Assembly: GCA_038204465.1 (NCBI GenBank)
Contig: JBBRCX010000006.1
Location: 1-64,000, forward strand
Length of the DNA stretch: 64,000 nucleotides
Reading direction: 5' to 3'
Origin: JBBRCX01 sp038204465
GTDB taxonomy: Bacteria > Planctomycetota > Phycisphaerae > Tepidisphaerales > Tepidisphaeraceae
The notes under the pieces: generated by a model
Databases searched by the model: none
What the model was told of the DNA's origin: nothing
The model's input: only the letters and a program-made list of their open reading frames with translations
Position numbers and translations under genes: made by a program
Part shown: piece after piece, positions 1 through 7,797 of the stretch
Layout: every line of letters starts with the position of its first letter
Position numbering within the stretch: the first letter of the stretch is position 1

Positions 1-160
1 CCAGTCCTTTGCCTGGGGCGTCTCGCCCAAGCAGCACTTGGCCGCCTCATGCATGTGCTGGCTCAAGTGGTAAAAGTCCAACAGCATCACCTTGATCAGC
101 AGCAGCATCCGGCAGATCTGAGCGGCGATCCACTTGGCCCCATCGGTCAGCGAGATGCAC
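1..160 (-). pseudogene. transposase remnant (ISKra4/UPF0236-like), left copy
   Basis: Read on the minus strand, this stretch encodes LTDGAKWIAAQIC, then LLDFYHLSQHMHEAAKCCLGE, running off the window start. The order DGAxWI, then LDFYHxxxHxxEAA, then LGE resembles the catalytic core of ISKra4/UPF0236-type transposases. Only this short segment is visible; no start codon or terminal inverted repeat was seen, and upstream coding merges with unrelated sequence, so it is most likely a decayed fragment. A second copy of the same segment lies at 2681-2793 in the same orientation, so the pair brackets the reverse transcriptase locus. The family assignment rests on motif recall only. Confidence 0.5.
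25..137. repeat. 113-bp direct repeat, left copy (partner 2681-2793)
   Basis: Bases 25-137 match 2681-2793 without gaps. I count four substitutions by eye. Both copies have the same orientation and encode the transposase fragment. They flank the RT/PEP-CTERM module and could mark its boundaries or allow deletion by recombination. Confidence 0.85.
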
Positions 161-288
161 TGATCGGCCTGTGAGGGGTGCGGGGGGCGAGGGGAAGAAA
201 CTTGGGCCGATGGTTCGTCCCCTCGCCCCCCGCATTCGCGACGGTGCAATGCAATGACTCGTGACCATTTGGCCTTGCTCGAGCCCTG

Positions 289-545
289 TAAGAAAAACCC
301 CCGCAGCGTGGAACCGGGTGTCATGGGTTCCGGGGGAAAGGCCACCCTCCCCGTCTGCGAGTCATAGCTGTAGTTCAGGAAAAACCCAAGAACCTTAATG
401 GGTCCGGGGGGAGAGGCCACCTCGTACGCTAAGCCGGTGTACTGGTGCCACGTCGGCAGGCCCGTGGTGGGACCTCCCATCGATTGATCCCAGGCGCTCG
501 CGCCGCCAATGTCCTGCGCCACCCGCGCCACCCGCGCCATCCAGT
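289..545 (-). pseudogene. partial second copy of the PEP-CTERM protein gene (repeat copy 1)
   Basis: The minus strand encodes VAQDIGGASAWDQSMGG, then GLPTWHQYTGLAYEVA, then VLGFFLNYSYDSQTGRVA. These are the same peptides as in the PEP-CTERM gene at 1671-2401. Segments 289-314, 341-397 and 414-524 are identical to 1881-1906, 1935-1991 and 2008-2118. Between them lie a 26-base block (315-340) and a 16-base block (398-413) that differ strongly. The right end is different again: GCGCCAYCC is repeated at 517-541. This copy has neither the signal peptide nor the PEP-CTERM tail, so it is a fragment, a donor/template-like cassette or a duplication relic. It lies directly upstream of the RT gene on the other strand. 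Confidence 0.7.
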
Positions 546-629
546 TGCTCTTGCCCGCTTTGCCCACACAATCCCGCTCCAGAGCGCCAATCGACCCGCG
601 ACCCCCCCCGACCCCGCGACGAATTCTTC

Positions 630-1859
630 ATGCCGCCGCAAACGCTCATCGAACAGATCGTCTCCGATGCCGTGCTTGATGAAGCCTATCTCTGGCTCTG
701 CGAGCGACGCAAACGCTACTGGCACAACAACGATGTCTGGACCCTGCGCTGGTGCTGGCCGCAGGTCAAGCCGCGGCTCAAGGCGGAACTGCTGGCGGGC
801 AAATACCGCTTCGACGCGCTGCACCTGATCCACAACAGCCCCGACCACATCGCCTTGTGGTCCTCGCGGGATATCCTCGTGCAGAAGGCGATGGCCATCG
901 TCCTCACCCGCCACCTCGCCGGCGCGCTGGCCAAGACCTGTTACCACCTGATCGGCAACGGCGGGGTCAAGGTCGCGGTCCGCGATGTGCTCGCCCAACT
1001 CCCCGGCCATCGCTTCGTCTTCAAAACCGATGTGCTGCGCTTCTACGCCAGCATCGACCAGGAGATTCTCCTGGCGCAGTTGAAGCAGAACATCGATGAC
1101 AAGGGCGTGCTGGATCTGCTCTGGCAGTTCATGCGGCGGCGCATCTACGATGGCGGGCTGTACGAGGACGTCGAGCAGGGCATCTCGCTGGGCTGCCCGC
1201 TGTCGCCGCTCATGGCCGCGATCTACCTCAAGCCCATGGATGATCGCCTGGCCAAGCTCGGTCTTTTCTACGCCCGCTTCATGGATGATTGGGTGGTGCT
1301 GGCCCCCACGCACTGGAAGCTGCGCGAGGCGGTGCGGGTGGTCAACCAGACGCTGGGCGAGCTGAAAGTCCAGCAGCATCCGGGAAAGACGTTCATAGGC
1401 CGCATCAGCCGGGGGTTCGACTTCCTCGGCTATCGCATCACGCCGGCGGGACCCAGCGGTCCGGCCGGCAGCACGATCATCCAGTCCATCGAACGGGTTG
1501 GCCAGCTTTATGAGCAGGGTGCGGACTGCGTCCGCATCGGTCAATACGTTCGACGCTGGTGGGCGTGGGTGCGCGGCGGCGCTGAGGCCGAGGAAGTGAT
1601 GCGCAACCCCACCTGGGCGTTGCCCGCCACACTGGTGAGTGTCCTGGGGATACTCGGCGTGCCGCTGGCGCTATGCCAGCCGCCGGCCCAACGGTGCACG
1701 CCCTCGCCGCAGCACGGCGGTGGCGCAGATCGCCAGCAGCGCCAGGCTGCCCGGCTCGGGCACGACCTCGACCTGGCCGCTGAAGGTGTGCACGTCGCCC
1801 AGGGCGAAGTCATTGACCCCCGTATCGGGGCCGGCCACCAGAAAAGTCGAGCCCGCTAG
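630..1859 (+). CDS. reverse transcriptase of an unassigned bacterial family
   Basis: This encodes an RNA-directed DNA polymerase. Visible RT motifs are KTDVLRFYASID (residues 132-143, first catalytic Asp), QGISLGCPLSP (183-193), ARFMDDWVVLAPT (215-227, the YxDD box as FMDD) and GFDFLGY (262-268). The RT fold appears to end near YVRRWWAWVRGG (306-317). The remaining roughly 90 codons run antisense to the PEP-CTERM tail of the neighbouring gene and may not be a native domain. Motif 4 reads LGCPLSP, not the SQ-ending form typical of diversity-generating retroelement RTs, and no group II intron maturase or endonuclease domain is visible. The sequence resembles a family widespread in Proteobacteria usually annotated only as RT/maturase. 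No good ribosome binding site precedes ATG 630, so the start is uncertain. Confidence 0.85.
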   Translation: MPPQTLIEQIVSDAVLDEAYLWLCERRKRYWHNNDVWTLRWCWPQVKPRLKAELLAGKYRFDALHLIHNSPDHIALWSSRDILVQKAMAIVLTRHLAGALAKTCYHLIGNGGVKVAVRDVLAQLPGHRFVFKTDVLRFYASIDQEILLAQLKQNIDDKGVLDLLWQFMRRRIYDGGLYEDVEQGISLGCPLSPLMAAIYLKPMDDRLAKLGLFYARFMDDWVVLAPTHWKLREAVRVVNQTLGELKVQQHPGKTFIGRISRGFDFLGYRITPAGPSGPAGSTIIQSIERVGQLYEQGADCVRIGQYVRRWWAWVRGGAEAEEVMRNPTWALPATLVSVLGILGVPLALCQPPAQRCTPSPQHGGGADRQQRQAARLGHDLDLAAEGVHVAQGEVIDPRIGAGHQKSRAR

Positions 1860-2401
1860 CTGAGAAGCCGGCTGGCCCAGTAAGAAAAACCCCCGCAGCG
1901 TGGAACAGGGTGTGATGGGCTGGGGTGGGCAAGGGCCACCCTCCCCGTCTGCGAGTCATAGCTGTAGTTCAGGAAAAACCCAAGAACCTTATTGGGGCCG
2001 GTGGGGTAGGCCACCTCGTACGCTAAGCCGGTGTACTGGTGCCACGTCGGCAGGCCCGTGGTGGGACCTCCCATCGATTGATCCCAGGCGCTCGCGCCGC
2101 CAATGTCCTGCGCCACCCAGTTCGCGGGGGCGGTGGGGAAGAAGCCATTGGAGGCGACCACGAAAAGGGAGAAGTCAAACGCGGGGGCGGTCTGGTCGCT
2201 CTGATTGGAGACGAACAGTTCCGTCTCCGTCGATTCAAAGCTGCCGGAATCCTGCGCCACAACCCGCGCCTGGGGGACGACGACGGCATGGACGAACGAG
2301 GGCGCGGCGAGAAGGGCGAGCACGATAACAGATAGAGTCAGGCCCGCGCCAGCCTTGCGGTGGCTGATCCGGCCCCCCCTATAACGTTGCTGCAGCAGCA
2401 T
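1671..2401 (-). pseudogene. secreted PEP-CTERM protein, frameshifted in a variable block
   Basis: ATG 2401 follows an AAGGAGC ribosome binding site. The product begins with a signal peptide (hydrophobic core about residues 21-34, ending SFVHA) and continues through WVAQDIGGASAWDQ and FFLNYSYDSQTGRVA. In the starting frame it stops at 1856 after 181 residues. In the frame shared with the 289-545 copy, translation continues past that point as LRGFFLLGQPASQLAG to GQVEVVPEPGSLALLAI, then LRRGRA, stopping at 1671. That is a full PEP-CTERM signal (VPEPG, hydrophobic stretch, basic end). The frame change falls in block 1907-1934, which is two bases longer than in the other copy. PEP-CTERM proteins are processed by exosortase for export; no exosortase is in the window. 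The gene is convergent with the RT and overlaps its 3' end. Confidence 0.75.
1881..2118. repeat. direct repeat copy 2 of the RT-flanking variable segment (partner 289-524)
   Basis: Three blocks (1881-1906, 1935-1991, 2008-2118; 194 bases in total) are identical to 289-314, 341-397 and 414-524. The two intervening blocks, 1907-1934 and 1992-2007, hold essentially all the differences: five substitutions in the second block, and many plus a two-base length change in the first. Both blocks are G-runs on the plus strand. Confidence 0.9.
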
Positions 2402-2671
2402 CAGAATGCTCCTTGCGGTTGGCAGGGTTTACAGAACAGCAGGCCGGGCATCAGGGACCCAAGGGGGTCGGGAACCAGCGACGGGGACGATGAACGCTTG
2501 CAGCCCTGCGAGAAACGGCAGTTGCCAGCGCCCCGGTCGGTGGCGTCGGGAACCAGGATAGCGGATCAGGGAGGTAAAAGCAACCGAGGGAATGCCGCAG
2601 GGTCAGGAGGGTGTGGCCATCCTTTTTGGCATCATGCCGCCGCAGACCAATATGCCTTTGCCTGACCGCTC
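2402..2671. other. leader/intergenic region upstream of the PEP-CTERM gene
   Basis: No coding region is supported here. It presumably holds the promoter of the minus-strand gene starting at 2401. The phrase GTCGGGAACCAG occurs twice (about 2468 and 2548), a short direct repeat with no known meaning. Confidence 0.4.
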
Positions 2672-2800
2672 TCATATAGCGCCCAAGCAGCACTTGGCCG
2701 CCTCATGCATGTGCTGGATCAAGTGGTAAAAGTCCAACAGCATCACCTTGATCAGCAGCAGCATGCGGTAGATCTGACCGGCGATCCACTTGGGCAGGCG
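2672..2800 (-). pseudogene. transposase remnant (ISKra4/UPF0236-like), right copy
   Basis: The minus strand encodes LPKWIAGQIYRMLLLIKVML, then LDFYHLIQHMHEAAKCCLG, and stops at TGA right after LGAI. It matches the left copy at 25-137 with about four substitutions over 113 bases. The premature stop and the missing N-terminal and C-terminal parts show it is dead. It separates the RT module from the ordinary chromosomal gene at 2892. Confidence 0.5.
2681..2793. repeat. 113-bp direct repeat, right copy (partner 25-137)
   Basis: Ungapped match to 25-137 in the same orientation, within the transposase remnant. Confidence 0.85.
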
Positions 2801-2891
2801 GCCCCTGAACGAGGAGCCGGGATTTTCTTGTCTTCGCCTTGCCCGCCGGGGAGAATGACGGCATTCAGCCTGGATATTTCGGGAGAGTCGC

Positions 2892-4322
2892 ATGAGCCTG
2901 GAGAATTACCGTTCGTACAAAGGGTTGCCGGCGCTGGCTGGAGTTTGCTCAATGGAGCGCGCGATCGACCCGGGACTGTCGATCGAGGAATGCGTTCGCC
3001 GGATCAAGCGTTATCACTACGCGTTCAAGCGATTGCACGAGATCTTCGTCGCGCGCATCACGGCGGAGCCCATTTACGAGCTGAAGACCGCCTTCAGCCA
3101 CCACGCCTACCTTTGTTCCGAGCACGTGGCCGCTCTGCGCGAGCGGGTGAGCGAGATGCGCGAGCCGCCGCTCGGGCTCGACGTCGTGCCCGAGACGCAC
3201 CTGGAGATCTTCTTCGACGAGATCCTCTCGGCGCCCTCCACCGAGGAGCTGATCGTCGGCCTGTACGAGGTGGCTGTGCCGGCGGTGCAGGGGGCGATGC
3301 GGAAGCACCTGGAAGACACGAATCCGCTGGCGGACAGCCCGTCGGTACGCGTCTGCCGTTTCGCGTTGCTGGAGCTGGAGGACATCGCCGGCTTCGGGGC
3401 CAAAGCCATCACGGCCCTGGTGACCAGCGAGAAGCGCGCGGCGATGGCGGGTTGGCTGCCGTTGCTGAACGATTGTCTCGCCGCCGCCGGAGGGTTGGAC
3501 GGGACGAGCGAGCCGGTGATCAAGCCGCTGCAGCGGCAGAACACGGTGAAGCCTTTCGCATACGACCCGGTGCCGAAGCGCGATGAGCGTTTCCAGGACC
3601 CATACAACATGGGCGTGAACGCCGAGGTGTTCCTGTACGATCCGAACCGTCCGGCCGACGTGAAGACGCTGATGCTTTTCTACAAGCGGCTGCGCGAGGT
3701 GGATGTGCCGGAGATGATGGCCAGCATCATCCACGAGACCAAAGAGAAGCCCTGGAAGTACTACCGCGACATGACGCGGCAACTGTGGGACGAGGCGCGG
3801 CACGCGATGATGGGCGAGGTGGGTTTCGCCAGCCGCGACATCGATTGGGCGAAGCTGGTGCCGATCAACTTCACCTGGTCGCTGGGCCTGAACACGCAGC
3901 TGAAGGCGTGGGAACGGCACGCGGTGCTCTTCTTCATCGAGCAGGGACTGATGCCCAGGACCGGCAAGCGATTCGAGTGGGAGGTCGCGGTGGCCAGCGC
4001 CAATCCGCTGGCCGCCACGATCCAGGATTACGACTGGGCCGACGAGGTATTGCACGCGAAGATCGGTCGCGAATGGTATGTCTCGCAGTTCGACAATCCA
4101 AAGCAGGCGATCAAGTATGGCGACGAATGCTGGTCGCGGGTCTTGATGAATTGGGGCGACTGGAAAACAAAGGGCCTGACCGAGCACCGCAATTGGTGGC
4201 CGGACCTCTACAAGGAAGCGTGCGCCAGGCAGGGCATCGCGCCCGACCCAGGCATCCTCGCGTACAACGAGTCGTACGAGAAAACCCGCGCGGATCTAAA
4301 AGACATCGCGGTATCCGGCTGA
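2892..4322 (+). CDS. ferritin-like di-iron superfamily protein, function unknown
   Basis: A 476-residue soluble protein; ATG 2892 follows GGGAGAG. The C-terminal half carries LWDEARHAMMGE and DWADEVLHAKIG. These are two E/DExxxH-type helices of the ferritin-like (DUF455-like) fold that would coordinate a di-iron centre. An upstream VDVPEMMASIIHETKE helix could supply another ligand. The N-terminal half is also helical and rich in Glu and His (AFSHHAYLCSEH), and may be a second, degenerate domain. There is no signal peptide, so it should act in the cytoplasm. Substrate and reaction cannot be told. The gene stands alone between the RT island and convergent genes. It is not a classical ferritin, bacterioferritin or ribonucleotide reductase R2 by length or motif spacing. 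Confidence 0.65.
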   Translation: MSLENYRSYKGLPALAGVCSMERAIDPGLSIEECVRRIKRYHYAFKRLHEIFVARITAEPIYELKTAFSHHAYLCSEHVAALRERVSEMREPPLGLDVVPETHLEIFFDEILSAPSTEELIVGLYEVAVPAVQGAMRKHLEDTNPLADSPSVRVCRFALLELEDIAGFGAKAITALVTSEKRAAMAGWLPLLNDCLAAAGGLDGTSEPVIKPLQRQNTVKPFAYDPVPKRDERFQDPYNMGVNAEVFLYDPNRPADVKTLMLFYKRLREVDVPEMMASIIHETKEKPWKYYRDMTRQLWDEARHAMMGEVGFASRDIDWAKLVPINFTWSLGLNTQLKAWERHAVLFFIEQGLMPRTGKRFEWEVAVASANPLAATIQDYDWADEVLHAKIGREWYVSQFDNPKQAIKYGDECWSRVLMNWGDWKTKGLTEHRNWWPDLYKEACARQGIAPDPGILAYNESYEKTRADLKDIAVSG

Positions 4323-4356
4323 TCGCCGCGACTGAAGTTTTCCCGAAGCGTGCTGG

Positions 4357-6672
4357 TTACTTTTGCGTTGCCCATTTCAGGGCGGCCTGCCGCGCCTTCT
4401 CGGCGTTGGCGCGCCACCAGTTGTCGGCGGCCGGGGTGAGGTCGAGTGAGTCGCCGACGCGGGGTTCGCCGGCGAGTCGGAAGGCGCCGTTGCTGAGCAA
4501 TTCCAGGTTGAAGATCGCGAACTGAAGTTCGCGCCCCTCCTTCGCATCACGAACGATCATTCCAAGCCGCTTACGAAATTCGCCCGCCTTCAGCGCGTCC
4601 GATTGCTGAAGACGCGCAAGGCTGATCAAACCCGCAACGCGCACCGGTGCGGCAATATGGTCCAGGGACGAGCGCAAAGCCGGCAACGCAGGAGCAAACT
4701 CGCCGCCCTTTGGAAAACCCTCGCCCAGAGACAGCGCTGCCGCCTCGGCGACCCGGGGGTCGGCGGAGGAAATCAGGGCGCTCAGTTCGGGCACGAACTG
4801 CAGCGCCGCCTTGCGTTCGTTGATCACCGCCGGCGCCAGGGCCTGCGATTCCGGCCGCTTCGACACTGCCATCAGCCGGATGAATGCGCCCGCGACGTCA
4901 GGCGATGATTCGGGAGCGATGACGTAACGGGCGGCCGACTGCTGGGCTTCGAGCTGTGAATCAGGATCGAGCGCGACCGCTTCGGCGGCTCCGATGAACG
5001 GCTTCCATTGCCGATCGCCCTTCGTCAGCGCGTTGCGAAGCGCGGCGATGGCGGCGCCCTTTGAAAGCACCGGCGGGGTCTTCTTCAGCGCGCCAAAGAG
5101 AACCCGGCGGCCCGACGGGCTGTAGCCGAGGTCGTAGACGTAGCGAATGCGGTCCGATGAAAGGATGGACTCTTTCCCATTCAGACTCTTCTCGCCCAGC
5201 GCCGCCGCGGCATCGCCTTCCGGGACCTTATCGAAGAAACAGAGCGCCTCGAGACCCCGCAAACGCAGCGGCAGCGACGCATGCTCATCGTTGAGGATCT
5301 TTGTGAGAAGTGAAATGTCGTCCGGTTTTTCCCTGTGCAGCCGGACGCGAACCGAAGCGAGCAGCGGCGCGAGCTCGGCGTCGGTGGCGAGCGGATCGAG
5401 GCGGGTCAGCAACTGCGAGCCGGGCGGCAGGCCCGTGTCCGCCACCAGGTCGAGCACTCCGAATCGCACGAGCGGGTCCTGCTTCTTGTCCAGGGCAATT
5501 GCCGCCAGCGCGTCGAAGAATTGCTCCGCATCCTTTGCGCCATATCGTTCGGTGAGCGCTTCAGCAGCCTTCGCGCGATCGTAGTTCCACGTCCAGGGTT
5601 GCAGCGGCTCCGCGCCCTGGCGGACCGGCCCGCCGCGAAAGCTCGGGAGTACTCCCGCATACAGATGGGTTCGAAGCGAATCGAGGTTCCGCAGCGCGGC
5701 GGGCGCAGGGGCCTTTGCCACTTCTGAAAGACTGCGCAGCAAGTCCTCGGCCCGGCGGGCGCGCTGCGTTTGGGCGTCGGCGGGAAACAGCCCCATCAGC
5801 TTCTGTGCATTGGCCCGGTCCACGCCGGTTGGCGGGTGCGCGGGAAGGACCTTAAGGCTTGCCAGATCTGCCGCCGTCAGTTTTCGCGCCGGCAGCACCA
5901 GCCCGTCGATCGCCGCCTTGTTGGCGCTGAGCAGATCGAAGGCGGGCCGGGTCCCAACTCCGATGTGGTAGACGCCGATCACCGCGCCGCGATCGGCGCG
6001 AATGCCAAGCTGGCGGAGTGGAAAGCTGCCTGCGCGCGCTTCAGGCGGGTGCAGGACAACCGTGCAGCGCGAGTGGACCGCCTGCACTTCAATCTGTGAT
6101 GCTGACGGGTCGAAGCGCGCGCTGCTGGCGGTGTTCAAAAGGCCCTGGATGATTCCCGCGGCATCGAAGGTGATCGAGGGGGCGGCGGCATGGGTGTCAT
6201 GGGTGAAGCTGCAGCCTCCGCCACTGTGGTCGGGTTGCTCGACCAGGTCGAACCGGGGCATGCCGCCCTCATAGACGCCGAGCGTCCCTTTGCCATCCTG
6301 TTCGGGGATGATCAGCAGGTTATTCGCGGAATAGAAGCAAGGGGAGCCGTCCGCGGTGCGCACGAGGATCGCGGCCCGCGGGCCATCGCGGGTGGCAAGC
6401 AAGCTATAGCGCTGCGGCCCATTGGGCCCGGGTCTCTGCAGCTCAATTGAAAGATCGAACTGCTGAGGCGAGTCCTTCACGCCGGGGGAGAGGACCAGGC
6501 CGCCGGAGGCGAGAAGGCTGCGGAGTTGCCCGAGCGCTTCTTCGTCGGTGGCGGAACGAGTATCAGCGGCGCGCCTGGTGCTGGCAGGGGGCGTTGGATC
6601 GGCGCCGCGCGTGGTCCCTGCGCAGTACGCGACGACGATGATGAGATAAACGACTTGGACGTTTCTCGACAT
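4357..6672 (-). CDS. secreted HEAT-repeat-like protein
   Basis: About 771 residues from ATG 6672, which follows AAGGA; an upstream TTG at 6687 is in frame but lacks a better site. The N-terminus MSRNVQVVYLIIVVAYCAG is a signal peptide. The first part, to about residue 250, is beta-rich and unassigned. The rest is strongly alpha-helical with repeating Ala/Leu motifs such as ADPRVAEAAALSLGEGF and APVRVAGLISLARLQQ, typical of HEAT-type repeats. It probably acts outside the cytoplasmic membrane as a binding scaffold. It sits 63 bases after the stop of prmC on the same strand, perhaps co-transcribed. No catalytic motif was recognised. Confidence 0.6.
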   Translation of the reverse strand: MSRNVQVVYLIIVVAYCAGTTRGADPTPPASTRRAADTRSATDEEALGQLRSLLASGGLVLSPGVKDSPQQFDLSIELQRPGPNGPQRYSLLATRDGPRAAILVRTADGSPCFYSANNLLIIPEQDGKGTLGVYEGGMPRFDLVEQPDHSGGGCSFTHDTHAAAPSITFDAAGIIQGLLNTASSARFDPSASQIEVQAVHSRCTVVLHPPEARAGSFPLRQLGIRADRGAVIGVYHIGVGTRPAFDLLSANKAAIDGLVLPARKLTAADLASLKVLPAHPPTGVDRANAQKLMGLFPADAQTQRARRAEDLLRSLSEVAKAPAPAALRNLDSLRTHLYAGVLPSFRGGPVRQGAEPLQPWTWNYDRAKAAEALTERYGAKDAEQFFDALAAIALDKKQDPLVRFGVLDLVADTGLPPGSQLLTRLDPLATDAELAPLLASVRVRLHREKPDDISLLTKILNDEHASLPLRLRGLEALCFFDKVPEGDAAAALGEKSLNGKESILSSDRIRYVYDLGYSPSGRRVLFGALKKTPPVLSKGAAIAALRNALTKGDRQWKPFIGAAEAVALDPDSQLEAQQSAARYVIAPESSPDVAGAFIRLMAVSKRPESQALAPAVINERKAALQFVPELSALISSADPRVAEAAALSLGEGFPKGGEFAPALPALRSSLDHIAAPVRVAGLISLARLQQSDALKAGEFRKRLGMIVRDAKEGRELQFAIFNLELLSNGAFRLAGEPRVGDSLDLTPAADNWWRANAEKARQAALKWATQK

Positions 6673-6735
6673 TGAATCCTTCTGCAACAGCGGGAATAAA
6701 CGTGCTCGGCTGAGCGTCGCGGAAAAGCGGCTTCG

Positions 6736-7632
6736 TCAGGGGGAGCGCTTGCGCGCGGTCAGCACGCGGTCGTGGCCGGCGAAGTCCTTGAGCAGGCGGA
6801 TGTCTTCCAGCGCGCTAACGTGCGCGGCAAGCTCCATCGCCAGCTCACCCTGATCGTAGGCGATCTCGAGGTAGATTCGCCCGCCGGAAACGAGGCGATC
6901 GGGGGCCTCTGTGAGAATGCGGCGGTGAACGACCAGCCCATCGAGTCCGCCATCGAGCGCCTGGAGCGGCTCATACTCCCGAACGCTGCGATCGAGCTGT
7001 TCGATTCCTGCCGTCGCGATGTACGGCGGGTTGGCGACGATCAAATCGAAGGGCTGCACGTCGACCATCTTCGAGAGCGGCTCAAACAGGTCGCCTTCTT
7101 CAACCGTGACGCGGCCCGAAAGGCCAAGCTTCACGACATTCTGCCGCGCGATCGCGACGGCGGCCGGGTTGATGTCGGTGGCGACAACGGTTGCGGTTTT
7201 CAAGTGCTGAGCGATCGCGCAGGCGACGCAGCCGGTGCCGGTGCAGAGGTCAATGACTCGCGGCGCTTCCATCCCGCTCTGGTTGCGGGCAAGTTGCAGC
7301 ACGTTCTCGACCAGTGTTTCCGTGTCCGGCCGTGGGATGAGGACATCGGGGGTGACGTCAAATTCCAGGTTGAAAAAGTGCGCCCGTCCGGTGAGGTAGG
7401 CGATGGGCTCCTCTTCGGTGGCGCGCTGCACGAGGGCGCGGAGCGTCGCGAGGTCTTTGTCCGCCAGAGGCCGCTCATAATCGGTGTAGAGCTTGATCCG
7501 CGGGACGCCCAGGACGTGAGCGAGAAGCAATTCCGCGGAGAGCCGCGGCGCGTCGACGTTTTTTCGAGTAAAGAAGCCGGTGGTCCATTCCAGAATGCGC
7601 CGGACCGTCCATGTTGCGACCGCGTCGGCCAT
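6736..7632 (-). CDS. prmC: peptide chain release factor N5-glutamine methyltransferase
   Basis: PrmC (HemK) methylates the GGQ glutamine of release factors RF1/RF2 with S-adenosylmethionine. The 298-residue length fits the family. An N-terminal helical RF-binding domain (about residues 10-90, with the typical PIAYLTGRAHF at its end) precedes the methyltransferase fold. That fold contains VIDLCTGTGCVACAIA (SAM loop), VVATDINPAAV (acidic residue binding ribose) and IVANPPYI (NPPY catalytic motif). ATG 7632 gives a normal N-terminus but no clear ribosome binding site. Release factor genes are not adjacent. Confident assignment. Confidence 0.93.
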   Translation of the reverse strand: MADAVATWTVRRILEWTTGFFTRKNVDAPRLSAELLLAHVLGVPRIKLYTDYERPLADKDLATLRALVQRATEEEPIAYLTGRAHFFNLEFDVTPDVLIPRPDTETLVENVLQLARNQSGMEAPRVIDLCTGTGCVACAIAQHLKTATVVATDINPAAVAIARQNVVKLGLSGRVTVEEGDLFEPLSKMVDVQPFDLIVANPPYIATAGIEQLDRSVREYEPLQALDGGLDGLVVHRRILTEAPDRLVSGGRIYLEIAYDQGELAMELAAHVSALEDIRLLKDFAGHDRVLTARKRSP

Positions 7633-7797
7633 GCGGGCGATTGTAAAGGTGTCCTGAGTCTTTCACCATGAGAACCCGGGTGGGCTGCTATCGTCGGACA
7701 GGGATGGTAGGTCTCACAAATTGACGGTCCCCATTCGTGCATGGGGGATCTGGAGGCAGGACCGAGAGCGTGAACAACAATTACTCGGCGCGCGGTA

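Noticed and set aside
429..1544. Long minus-strand reading frame opposite the RT (371 residues)
   Set aside because: It is the GC-driven complement of a clear RT gene, with low-complexity Arg/Ala/Gly composition and no family resemblance.
630..1859. Canonical diversity-generating retroelement
   Set aside because: Motif 4 ends in SP, not SQ; no Avd-like accessory gene or lectin-fold target was seen; and the differences between repeats are not exclusively at adenines. Kept only as an analogy.
630..1859. Group II intron or retron
   Set aside because: No maturase X or HNH endonuclease domain, no visible domain V-like hairpin, and no msr/msd-like inverted-repeat RNA next to the RT.
2949..4187. 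Minus-strand frame opposite the ferritin-like gene
   Set aside because: Rich in His, Arg, Leu and Val as expected of a complementary frame; the plus-strand product has metal-binding helices and a proper ribosome site.
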